A stretch of 64,000 nucleotides of DNA from Gemmatimonadaceae bacterium (GTDB taxonomy: Bacteria; Gemmatimonadota; Gemmatimonadetes; Gemmatimonadales; Gemmatimonadaceae). The position numbers were made by a program, and so were the translations under genes. Below the pieces are notes generated by a model. It had not been told where the DNA came from, searched no databases, and saw nothing but the letters and a program-made list of their open reading frames with translations. The stretch is taken from assembly GCA_030647905.1 (NCBI GenBank), contig JAUSJA010000008.1, positions 62,001-126,000 on the forward strand. The letters are read 5' to 3'. Of the stretch, positions 35,621-43,201 are shown in pieces (the first letter of the stretch is position 1; each line of letters opens with the position of its first letter).

Positions 35621-35653
35621 GCACATCCACCATCGCGGCGATGGTGGATGTGC
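35621..35653. repeat. 33-bp near-perfect palindrome
   Basis: Two 16-nt arms (GCACATCCACCATCGC and its complement) are separated by a single G. It lies 28 nt after the stop of the gene at 35099. There is no T-run directly after it, so it is not a typical intrinsic terminator. It could be a protein-binding or cruciform-forming site near the element end. Confidence 0.6.
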
Positions 35654-35674
35654 CTTAGGCGCGGCTCCCTGAGA

Positions 35675-35694
35675 CTGTGCCTTTTTTGTGCCCT
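35675..35694 (+). repeat. Right arm-like repeats of element 1
   Basis: The 20-mer CTGTGCCTTTTTTGTGCCCT matches the left-end 20-mer at 20091 in 18 of 20 positions, with the same 11-bp internal step. Next to it (35700-35790) are further inverted segments such as CGGCTATTTCGGC and GCCGAAATGGC. Likely integrase or accessory-protein sites near attR; inferred. Confidence 0.5.
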
Positions 35695-35800
35695 TTTCAG
35701 CGGCTAAACTCGGCTATTTCGGCGTAAAGGTCGGCTCACCGACAACGCCAAGTGTTGACGAGCGGCTAACTTAGCCGAAATGGCTTAGATTCAGGCAGTC

Positions 35801-35862
35801 CTGGAAAGTGTGTGTACGTTTATAGCGTACCGTGGGTTCGAATCCCACCCCGTCCGTTGTAA
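35801..35862 (+). repeat. Attachment site copy B (element 1/element 2 junction)
   Basis: 62-nt copy of the 3' half of tRNA-Ser(GGA), with two differences from copies A and C near its end (CCCCGTCCGTTG instead of CCCTGTCCGTAG). It lacks the 5' half of the tRNA and so cannot encode one. It is the right end of element 1 and the left end of element 2. Confidence 0.9.
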
Positions 35863-35868
35863 CTCGTT

Positions 35869-35907
35869 ATCCCGTTTGCTGTTTCTGAGTAAGCGGGATT
35901 TTCGTTT
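35869..35907 (+). terminator. Terminator just inside element 2
   Basis: ATCCCGTTT (35869-35877) pairs with AAGCGGGAT (35891-35899, one G-T pair) and is followed by TTTCGTTT. It sits a few bases after att copy B, in the same place as the element 1 terminator. On integration it would supply a terminator for the rebuilt tRNA gene. Confidence 0.65.
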
Positions 35908-35949
35908 CACGATGAGCAATCGTTCTGCTGTCCATTCCTGCTGTCCATT

Positions 35950-37167
35950 TCACGCTCCACCGGCGATCGATCGCTTCGCTCGTCCCTTGAGCGCTTCCCG
36001 CATGACGGCCAGCTCGGGCTGCTGGTAGACGGTGAGCACTGTTTGGGGTGATTTCCATCCACCTAAACCGCATAAGTCACGGAGGTTGGTGGTTTTCAAG
36101 TCATTGGCGAAGCGCCTGCGGAGACTGTGGTAACCCAATCCAGGCACATGCTCGATCTTCGCGAGCTTCTCCCCTTGAGTCCACCACTTGAGGAGTGTGC
36201 GGCGGTGGCAGGGCGCCTCTCCATCGGTCGGGGCAGGGAATACCCATCCATCCCCGATCGTCGCGCGCTGCCGGCGTGCCCGCTCCAGTAAACTTGCCGC
36301 TACATCGCTCAACGGGGTCGTGTGGTCGAGCCCGATCTTGTCGCTCTCGGGCCGCCAACGCACTGACCGCTCGCCGAAGTTGATATCCGCCCAGCGAAGA
36401 AGACGGATACTTCCGATCCGATGGCCCGTTTCGTAGCCAAGCATGAGAGCGAGCGCAAACTGCTCACTTACCTGCGGGGCCGCAACTAATAGAGAGCGAT
36501 ACTCAGCCTCCGTCATCATCGGCCGACGCGGGTTCTCTTCCCGAGGTAGCGGACTTCCACGGAGTGGATTGTGATCGAGTAGCGGCGCGTCTGACGCATC
36601 GTGTACCATGGTCGCCCAGTTAAGACACGCAAGCAGGAACTGTAAGTCGTATCGGATTTGCTGATCGCGCACTGGCCGAGGTCGTGTCGACCGCTCTCTC
36701 TCTCCGTTGGTCCTCATCAAACCCGGCGGGCGGAGCGTGCCCCGCCGCCGCTCCTTGATAAACCGATCCCAATCTCGCCGATTGAGCGTCTTGGGATGCC
36801 GCTTCTCGCCGAAGCACCGACGGAATAGCTCCGTGCAGGCACGGTCGTGGCGCTGCTTGCCAGCACTTTTCTCTGGCGTTACTTCACGTACATAGTTGTC
36901 AAACAACGACGCCAAGGTTAGCGTGGCGCGCGCAGGTGATGCAGTGAAGCGGAGTTCGAGTGCTAGCGTGTCAGCCTGCGTTTTCGCGCGCTCGCGATCC
37001 GAATGACCGGTCGATACGCGTTTCTTGATACCGCGGCCATCTCTATGCCGCTCGCAGAACTCAAGGAAGATGACGCGACGCGTCAAGTCCTCGAAAGCGC
37101 GGACGCGATTGCGTCCTCGCTCACCGCACAAGTAACTCCATGCCTTTCGTGTTCTCGCGTGTCCCAT
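35950..37167 (-). CDS. int: Tyrosine recombinase/integrase of element 2
   Basis: 405 aa. Catalytic residues: Arg in YETGHRIGSIRLL, HxxR in YHSLRRRFAND, GLGGWKS, and Tyr in LTVYQQPELA. It points at att copy B. The N-terminal part (GIKKRVSTGHSDRERAKTQADTLA) is the arm-binding/SAM-like region. It differs from the element 1 integrase, but its last 45 codons are closely matched by the remnant at 39301-39425. Confidence 0.93.
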   Translation of the reverse strand: MGHARTRKAWSYLCGERGRNRVRAFEDLTRRVIFLEFCERHRDGRGIKKRVSTGHSDRERAKTQADTLALELRFTASPARATLTLASLFDNYVREVTPEKSAGKQRHDRACTELFRRCFGEKRHPKTLNRRDWDRFIKERRRGTLRPPGLMRTNGERERSTRPRPVRDQQIRYDLQFLLACLNWATMVHDASDAPLLDHNPLRGSPLPREENPRRPMMTEAEYRSLLVAAPQVSEQFALALMLGYETGHRIGSIRLLRWADINFGERSVRWRPESDKIGLDHTTPLSDVAASLLERARRQRATIGDGWVFPAPTDGEAPCHRRTLLKWWTQGEKLAKIEHVPGLGYHSLRRRFANDLKTTNLRDLCGLGGWKSPQTVLTVYQQPELAVMREALKGRAKRSIAGGA

Positions 37168-37178
37168 CGGAAACCTCT

Positions 37179-37592
37179 TTAGCTGAGGGTGACGACGGAC
37201 CGCGCGATCTGCGTTGCAGTGCCAACAATGGCTGGTTGCGGGCGCGGAGACAAGTGACCGGGTTTTCTTGGCAGATCGCCTCGACGGAGCTTAGGAGCGC
37301 CGCCGCGGCCAAAATTTTGAATGCGTCCCGCGCGCACATCGCGAGATAACTGTCGAGTTGAATACCCCGATTCGTGGGCCGCCTGTGTAATTGACAGCAG
37401 ATCGTCCAGCCCACTCTTCGCTATCGCCTCAAGGTCCGCCAGCACCTCGTCGCAGATCCTCGCACCATCAACCGACGCCTGGAGTTTCTTGAATTCGTCC
37501 CTGCGTAGGCGCCAGCGTTTAAGGATCTCTGCGCATCGCCCCAGTTGGCTGTCGCGACCGCGAGCGTGAGGTGATAAATTGGACAGATCCAT
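37179..37592 (-). CDS. HTH protein upstream of integrase, shared with element 1
   Basis: 137 aa, stop 11 nt before the integrase start. The C-terminal half has AAHESGYSTRQLSRDVRAGRI followed by QNFGRGGAPKLRRGDLPRKPG, the same helix-turn-helix-plus-wing block as the element 1 protein at 24964. In this element it sits where an excisionase or integration regulator would be. The N-terminal helical half differs between the two. Confidence 0.65.
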   Translation of the reverse strand: MDLSNLSPHARGRDSQLGRCAEILKRWRLRRDEFKKLQASVDGARICDEVLADLEAIAKSGLDDLLSITQAAHESGYSTRQLSRDVRAGRIQNFGRGGAPKLRRGDLPRKPGHLSPRPQPAIVGTATQIARSVVTLS

Positions 37593-37620
37593 GTTCGTAA
37601 CCTATTAATAGAACACCCCT

Positions 37621-38421
37621 ATGTCCAGACGGGTCGACACGAGGAAGAGCAGCCAGTCTCTGATCGGTGAGCGAATAGAATGGCTCGTTAACCAGTTTTC
37701 TGGCGGTAGCGTGCGTGCTGCCTCCCGAGAATGGGGAGTAACTCGGCCGACGTTGATCCGCTTGATCGACGGAGTGGTCAAGTCGCCGCGGAATAGGGCG
37801 TTCGAGAATATCGCTAATGCGTGTGGGGCCTCTCTCGGGTGGCTGCTCCGGGGTGAGGGGCAGGCCCCCATCCCGCCGCCGCCGACGCTTCCATCCGCGA
37901 CGCCGGCTTTAGCGAGGTGGGAGTCCGTCGTCGGGAGCCTTCGGCTGAGCGAGGATTGTCACACGTCCTTGCTCGCTGTCCCGCGGACAATCCGGCTGGC
38001 GTATAACGCCCTGGTTATAGAAGGGTTGAGCCTCAGCGACCTGTCAGCGGGCGGTCACGAGTTGAGAGCCAAGGCCGAGGAGCTCGAGCTTCGGGCGTGG
38101 TATACCCTATTGGAAGGGCTCATCAACGAGAATGGGGGAGACGCCGTGCGGAGGAAGCTCGAGTCAGAGTCGCTGGTGACCATGCAGTTCAGCCCGGTCG
38201 CAATGTCTCTCTTCATCCATCCATCGACAAAGCCTAAGTCAGCCGCGGATCTGGAAGCATGGAAGGAGGCGATGCAGGTGGCGGCTCAGGGGTGGCGGTA
38301 CCCGCCACATCTTAAAGGGCAGAGGCAAGAGCCACCGCTCGGGGCCTCGCCCAAGATCGGCTCCAAACTGCCGCGCGATAAAGCGCGAGAATCGCGGAAG
38401 AGAAGAAGGGGGGATGAGTAA
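37621..38421 (+). CDS. HTH transcriptional regulator of element 2
   Basis: 266 aa, divergent from the HTH/integrase pair with a 28-nt gap. An XRE/Cro-like region lies at residues about 20-80 (GGSVRAASREWGVTRPTLIRLIDGVVKSPRNRAFENIANACG, then WLLRGEGQAP). This resembles the element 1 regulator at 21878, including the WLL(F/R)GE phrase. The C-terminal domain is of unknown fold with a basic tail. Probably the maintenance repressor of the element. Confidence 0.7.
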   Translation: MSRRVDTRKSSQSLIGERIEWLVNQFSGGSVRAASREWGVTRPTLIRLIDGVVKSPRNRAFENIANACGASLGWLLRGEGQAPIPPPPTLPSATPALARWESVVGSLRLSEDCHTSLLAVPRTIRLAYNALVIEGLSLSDLSAGGHELRAKAEELELRAWYTLLEGLINENGGDAVRRKLESESLVTMQFSPVAMSLFIHPSTKPKSAADLEAWKEAMQVAAQGWRYPPHLKGQRQEPPLGASPKIGSKLPRDKARESRKRRRGDE

Positions 38422-39300
38422 CTCTCCCCCTAGAAGGTCCCGCCTCGGGGCCGTCACACGGACATCATCAGATTCGCTATTGGAATGATGGTTCACATGA
38501 GAGACCGCGTCTCGGGTTGGCCTCAGGATCGATAACGTCGGCTTCCCCCAGGACTCACTGGCTCTGCTCCGGTTATCTTTGGGTTCTCGCCTCAATTCTC
38601 CCTTCAATTGTTCCTTCAGTTTTCTGCGAAGCAATGGCTGTAGTGGGCCCGCCGTTTTCGCAGAGTTCGAGGTTCTGAGTCGTCTTTGAGAGCGATTTGT
38701 TTTGTTCTCAGCATCGAGAAATCAGCAGTAAGTCAGTTGCTGCACGAGCTTTGACGAAGGAACCCAGATGAACGCGATGCCGTGATGCGAAGCGGCGTGC
38801 CGCTTTTTATTCACGTCGGGAAGTTGAGGCATCAGGACTTGGCGGCAAGCTTTGTCTTGCTAGCGCCACGCCTCATAAGGTTTCGCGAGAAGCACAGGCC
38901 ACCGTTCATAGCAAAGGTCTATCGTCCGGAAAGGAAATCGCCTTTTCGCACAGTGCCAGGCGCGATCAAGATGGTTCTTACGCTGGATACGTGGAGCGCC
39001 GAGTAGAGCGCCGCGCACGGCGCCGGCGATACCCGAGCAACAAAACCACCGACAGGGCCAAGGGCAGTTGAGCAAGAAACGAAGGCTCACTTCAGGGCGG
39101 GGTCATTGAGAGCGCGGGTTACTTCCGCCTGCCCGCCGGCGTTGACAGATTTTTTCTCTGTCCGTATCAACCAACACGTGCCCTTTCATGTGGACCGGCA
39201 CCGCCGACTCCATCATCGCCAAGCTCGAACGACGGGTGAGTAGGCGAGATTTTCGTTTCAGGACGAGCGATTTTTCTGCTGTCCACTCCTGCTGGCCATT
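38422..39300. other. Gene-poor, apparently decayed stretch
   Basis: About 880 nt with no convincing gene. A 74-codon rightward frame (38782-39006) has a weak ribosome-binding region and no recognised domain. A small hairpin (AGCGGC/GCCGCT plus T-run) lies near 38791. From about 39240 the sequence becomes a diverged copy of 35885-36080, the left end of element 2. The stretch looks like the scar between two insertions. Confidence 0.5.
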
Positions 39301-39425
39301 TCACGTTCCACCGGCGATCGATCGCTTCGCTTGTCCATTCAACGCTTCCCGCATGACGGCCAGCTCGGGCTGCTGGTAAACGTGAGCACTGTCTGCGGTG
39401 ATTTCCATCCACCTAAACCGCATGA
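39301..39425 (-). pseudogene. Integrase C-terminal remnant
   Basis: The sequence matches the last 45 or so codons of the element 2 integrase: GGWKSPQTVLT in one frame and VYQQPELAVMREAL, then AKRSIAGGT in another. A single-base deletion just before the catalytic Tyr codon breaks the frame, and everything upstream of about 39425 is missing. No att copy is visible at its left. It marks a former third integrative element. Confidence 0.85.
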
Positions 39426-39530
39426 GTCGCGATCGTAGTGCGAGATGAGCATGATGGGCGTTTCGCGTTGAAATGCCTGACAACCGGTTGCGCGACACCC
39501 GCCTGACCGGTTACCATTTGAGATAGTGGC

Positions 39531-39614
39531 ACGGGGTGCCTGCGCACGAGTCGACAAGCGCGGGCTGAGATCACACCCGTCGAACCTGATCTGGGTCATT
39601 CCAGCGAAGGGAGC
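39531..39614 (+). promoter_or_regulatory. TPP (thiamine pyrophosphate) riboswitch
   Basis: All THI-box blocks are present in order: GGGGTGCC (39533), GGGCTGAGAT (39562), ACACCCGTCGAACCTGATCTGGGT (39573-39596, the pyrophosphate and pyrimidine sensor core) and CCAGCGAAGGGAG. The last block contains AAGGGAG about 12 nt before the ATG at 39626, so ligand binding could hide the ribosome-binding site. It controls a TonB receptor, a PnuC-type permease and a kinase. Confidence 0.94.
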
Positions 39615-39625
39615 GTCACTGGTGC

Positions 39626-41821
39626 ATGCGCGTCGCGAGCCGCCGAAGCCCGAGTCTTCGTCCCTCGCCTCTTCCGCCGGCCCCGCTCCCATCGCGACAT
39701 ACGCGACATTCCGGAGCGCTCGTGCTGGCACTCGCACTCATCCTCGCCCTTCAGGCGGCCTCTCCCGCCGACACCACCCACGCGCGCACCGACTCGCTCG
39801 CCGCCGACTCGCTGCGCGCCCGCCGCGCGCAGCGGCTGGAGTCGGTTCAGGTCACCGCGATTCGCGGCGGCTCCGCGCTGATCTCCGAGAAGACGCTGGA
39901 ACGCGCCGACATTCAGCGCCGCTACGCGGGACAGGAGACGCCGATTCTCCTGCAGGCCGCGCCCGGCATCACCGCCTACTCGGAGAGCGGGTCGGCATCC
40001 AACTACTCGTACATGCGACTGCGCGGGATCGACCAGACGCGCATCAACATCACGCTCGACGGCGTTCCGCTGAACGAGCCGGAGGACCAGGGACTCTTCT
40101 TCTCCAACTTCCCCGACTTCGCGAACAGCATCGCATCGGTGCAAATTCAGCGCGGTGTCGGCTCGAGCACGCATGGCGTCGCCTCGTACGCCGGATCGGT
40201 GAACTTTCAGTCCGTGCCGGTCGCGAGCGTCGCGCCCGGCGGCGAGCTGCAGCTCACCCGGGGTGCCTATGGCACTTCCCGGCTCAGTGCCACCCTGCAG
40301 TCGGGGCTCACGCCGAGTGGCTTCGCTGGATATGTGCGTGCCTCGGGCCAGCGGACGGACGGCTATCGCTTCAACTCCGGCAACCGCTCGCGCAGTACGT
40401 TCGCGAGCGGCGGATGGTTCGGCGCGCGCGACATCGTGAAGGCCACGGTGCTCGCCGGAATCTCGTCCAACGAGCAGGCCTACCTCGCGTCGCCGCTCTC
40501 GGTGCTGCGCCAGAACCAGCGCGACAACCCATACGGCAACAGCCCGGCGAGCGCGGTCGGCGATCGCTTTCACCAGGATCTCGCCAGCGTGGCGTGGACG
40601 CACGCGCTGTCGGCGTCGCTCAGCCTCGCCACTACCGCCTACGGGTTCGACGCCGGCGGCTGGTACGACGTTCCCGGCATCACCGGTCTCGGCGACGCGT
40701 ACAACTACAATCTCCACTCGCGCTGGGGGGGCATCATCAGTGCGCTTGACTGGACCGGCGAGGCGGCCACCGCGTCGTTCGGCCTTCACCTCGCGCGCTA
40801 TCACCGCGAGCACTGGCTGTACACGCGTCCCGGTCTCGAGACCCGTCTGTACAGCAACGTCGGCTACAAGGGCGAGCAGAGCGCCTTTGCCAAGGGCTCG
40901 GTCACCCGCGGACGGACGACGCTGTTCGGCGACCTGCAGCTGCGTCTCTCGCAATTCCGCTACCAGCCGACGGAGAGCTCGGGTGTCTCGCCGGCGTCGG
41001 TGCGGTGGTCGTTTCTCAATCCGAAGGCGGGGGTGAGCGTGCGCGTCAGCGATCGGCTCGTCGCGTACGCCAGCGCGGGCATCAACGGGCGGGAGCCGAC
41101 GCGCGCCGACATGTTTGCCGGTGCCGACGACGTGGACAGCGTCACCGCGCGCTCGGTGCTGCCGTTGACCCGCGTGCATCCGGAATCGGTGCGCGACGTC
41201 GAGACCGGTGTCACCTGGCAGGGAGGCAGGCTGCAGGCGCAGGCCAACCTCTTCCTGATGCAGTTCCGCGACGAGATCGCGCCGATCGGCGAGATCAACG
41301 AGATCGGCTACGTCCTGCGCAAGAACGTCGCGCGGAGCGTGCGCCGCGGCATGGAAGGCGATCTGACCTGGCGGGCGATGCCGCGCCTCACCGTCCTGGC
41401 GACCGCGTCCCTCACAGACGCGCGCATCCAGGACTATCGCGACGAGGCGACGGGCGAGCTGTTCCACGACGTCACCGCGCTGCTCACGCCGAAATTCACC
41501 AGTGGCCACGGCATTCGCAGCGACCTCGCCTCGTGGCTCTCGCTCGACGTTGATGGGCGCTATTCATCCCGCATGATGCTCACCAACACGAACGACGCGC
41601 GGTTCGTGGTGCCGGCGAGCTGGTACGCCGACGCCGGCATCACGCTCCGCCTCGCGCGGCATTCGGTGCTCGTGCAGCTCCGCAACGTGTTGGACCGGCG
41701 CGTCTACACCGGCGGCTATCCCGGACCCGCCATGGACGGCGCCGACCGGTCGGCGATGGAGCCGTACTACTACACGCTCGCGCCGAGAAATCTGACGGTC
41801 AACGCCCGGCTCGTGTTCTAA
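39626..41821 (+). CDS. TonB-dependent outer-membrane receptor, probably for thiamine
   Basis: 731 aa. A long basic leader and hydrophobic segment (ALVLALALILALQAASPA) form the signal region. The plug has VQVTAIRGG, APGITAYSESGSASNYSYMRLRGIDQTRINITLDGVPLN and QIQRGVGSSTHG. The 22-strand-type barrel ends in LTVNARLVF. Substrate is inferred from the TPP riboswitch directly upstream and the PnuC-type permease directly downstream. The opposite strand carries a long but spurious open frame caused by high GC. Confidence 0.9.
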   Translation: MRVASRRSPSLRPSPLPPAPLPSRHTRHSGALVLALALILALQAASPADTTHARTDSLAADSLRARRAQRLESVQVTAIRGGSALISEKTLERADIQRRYAGQETPILLQAAPGITAYSESGSASNYSYMRLRGIDQTRINITLDGVPLNEPEDQGLFFSNFPDFANSIASVQIQRGVGSSTHGVASYAGSVNFQSVPVASVAPGGELQLTRGAYGTSRLSATLQSGLTPSGFAGYVRASGQRTDGYRFNSGNRSRSTFASGGWFGARDIVKATVLAGISSNEQAYLASPLSVLRQNQRDNPYGNSPASAVGDRFHQDLASVAWTHALSASLSLATTAYGFDAGGWYDVPGITGLGDAYNYNLHSRWGGIISALDWTGEAATASFGLHLARYHREHWLYTRPGLETRLYSNVGYKGEQSAFAKGSVTRGRTTLFGDLQLRLSQFRYQPTESSGVSPASVRWSFLNPKAGVSVRVSDRLVAYASAGINGREPTRADMFAGADDVDSVTARSVLPLTRVHPESVRDVETGVTWQGGRLQAQANLFLMQFRDEIAPIGEINEIGYVLRKNVARSVRRGMEGDLTWRAMPRLTVLATASLTDARIQDYRDEATGELFHDVTALLTPKFTSGHGIRSDLASWLSLDVDGRYSSRMMLTNTNDARFVVPASWYADAGITLRLARHSVLVQLRNVLDRRVYTGGYPGPAMDGADRSAMEPYYYTLAPRNLTVNARLVF

Positions 41822-41822
41822 C

Positions 41823-42407
41823 CTGAGTCCGCTCGAGCTCTTCGCCGCGGCGATTGGCGCCATCAGTGTCTGGCTCAGCATCCGGCAGGTCATCTGGAGC
41901 TGGCCGACCGCCATCGTGAACGTCGTGCTGTACGCGATCGTCTTCTACGAGGCGAAGCTCTACGCCGACATGGGGCTGCAGGTGGTCTACGCGGCGCTGT
42001 CGGTCTACGGCTGGTACGAGTGGCTCCATGGCGGGGAGAACCGTACGGAGCTTCACGTCACGCGCACGGGCCCGCGGCTCGGTGCCCTGCTCGCGCTCAT
42101 CGCTGTGGCCGGATCGGTGCTGCTCGGCACCCTGCTGCACCGGGCGACCGACGCGTCGCTCCCGTTCATGGACTCGGCTCTCTCGAGCACCAGCCTCGTC
42201 GGGCAGTGGATGATGACGAGGAAGAAGCTGGAGAACTGGCTCGTCTGGAGCGTTGTGGATGTGCTGTACGTCGGGATGTTCATCTACAAGGGGTTGTACC
42301 TCACCTCTGCCCTCTACGCAGTGTTTCTCGCGCTCGCGGTGCGTGGCTACGGCGAGTGGCGCCGCTCGATGACCGTCGCGTCGGCCGCCGCCCGAGCGGC
42401 GGCCTGA
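41823..42407 (+). CDS. pnuT: PnuC/PnuT-family vitamin transporter, probable thiamine permease
   Basis: Inner-membrane facilitator of 194 aa. Homology (SPLELFAAAIGAISVWLSIRQ, then WSWPTAIVNVVLYAIVFYEAKLYADMGLQ) begins at a CTG at 41823, one base after the TonB receptor stop. No ATG, GTG or TTG is available before the first helix, and GTG 41916 would remove it. WLVWSVVDVLYVGMFIYKGLYLTSALY is the typical C-terminal region. PnuC carries nicotinamide riboside; PnuT homologues under TPP riboswitches are assigned to thiamine. Confidence 0.85.
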   Translation: MSPLELFAAAIGAISVWLSIRQVIWSWPTAIVNVVLYAIVFYEAKLYADMGLQVVYAALSVYGWYEWLHGGENRTELHVTRTGPRLGALLALIAVAGSVLLGTLLHRATDASLPFMDSALSSTSLVGQWMMTRKKLENWLVWSVVDVLYVGMFIYKGLYLTSALYAVFLALAVRGYGEWRRSMTVASAAARAAA

Positions 42408-42413
42408 CGCGGC

Positions 42414-42971
42414 GTGCTGCACCCTCTCGTTCTTGTCTGCGTCACCGGCCCGGAGTCGACAGGCAAGACGACGCTCGCGCGGCGTCTCGCCGAGTGGCTG
42501 GACACCGAATGGGTGCCGGAGGCGTCGCGCCGGTACGCCGTACGAAAGGGAAGTGAGCTGCTCGCCTCGGATGTGTCGCCCATCGCGCGCGAGCACATCG
42601 AGCTCGCCGACGGTGCGGTCGAGCGGGTGCGCGCGCGCGGGGCGACGGTGCTCGTGCTCGATACGGACCTGATCAGCACCGTCGTCTACGCGCGCCACTA
42701 TTACGGCGCGGTGCCCGCCTGGATCGTGCGCGCTCAGCGTGAACGGCGTGCTGACCTCTATCTGCTCTGCGACGTCGACGTCCCCTGGGTGCCGGATGGC
42801 GCGCGTGACCGGCCGGAAAACCGCGCGGCGATGTTCGACCTGTTCCGACGCGCGCTGGCCGCACAGGATGCCAGGAGGGCGATCATCCGCGGCGATTGGG
42901 CGACTCGCTGGGAGCGCGCTCGCGATGCCGTCGCCTTGCTCGGCGTCGGCCGGACGCCGAGCGAGGCGTGA
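42414..42971 (+). CDS. NadR-like ATPase/kinase, probable thiamine kinase
   Basis: 185 aa from GTG 42414, 6 nt after the permease. P-loop CVTGPESTGKTTLARRLAEWL, then VPEASRRYA and LDTDLISTVVYARHYYG match the ribosylnicotinamide kinase domain of NadR. The substrate is likely what the permease brings in. Because the operon is under a TPP riboswitch, phosphorylation of thiamine to trap it is plausible. No NMN adenylyltransferase domain is attached. The 230 nt that follow hold nothing recognisable. Confidence 0.8.
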   Translation: MLHPLVLVCVTGPESTGKTTLARRLAEWLDTEWVPEASRRYAVRKGSELLASDVSPIAREHIELADGAVERVRARGATVLVLDTDLISTVVYARHYYGAVPAWIVRAQRERRADLYLLCDVDVPWVPDGARDRPENRAAMFDLFRRALAAQDARRAIIRGDWATRWERARDAVALLGVGRTPSEA

Positions 42972-43201
42972 GGCGTCACCCCACCCGAGGCCACCGGCCG
43001 ATCGTGAATGGAGCGCTGGCGCTCACCGTCGCCCACTCGATGCGGAGCGCCTGTCCGCCCGGCATCCGGTGGCGGTCTCACGCGGCATCGGCACAGCTCG
43101 GGCGAACGCCAGAACGCGCGCGGGCTGGTACATCCTGTGCGCCGTCTCCAGGTTTAGAGGTCAAAGCCGACCCGGCATCTCGGACCGAAACTGCTGGCAA
43201 A

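Larger units (their letters stand above)
20017..35862. mobile_element. Integrative element 1: phage-derived, satellite-like
   Basis: DNA between att copies A and B. In order: a terminator, integrase arm-like repeats, a lipoprotein gene, integrase and regulator (both minus). A long rightward operon follows (RHH-like protein, helicase, HTH protein, small terminase, prohead protease-M41 fusion, tape measure). Then come a Gp37/Gp68 gene facing a TcmP-containing leftward operon, an XRE repressor and a right-hand set of arm-like repeats. No large terminase, portal, major capsid, tail tube or lysis gene was recognised, so it is either a satellite needing a helper phage or a reduced prophage. Confidence 0.88.

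Noticed and set aside
35801-35862. Additional tRNA-Ser genes at 35801 and 50335
   Set aside because: Only the 3' half is present (from the anticodon loop), so no tRNA can form; they are att sites.
38782-39006. 74-codon ORF between regulator and integrase remnant
   Set aside because: No convincing ribosome-binding site, no recognised domain, and it lies in a decayed stretch.
39596-41509. 637-codon open frame on the minus strand across the TonB receptor
   Set aside because: It mirrors the receptor on the opposite strand. The translation is Arg/Ala/Gly-rich with no domain, whereas the plus strand has a full TonB receptor and a TPP riboswitch.
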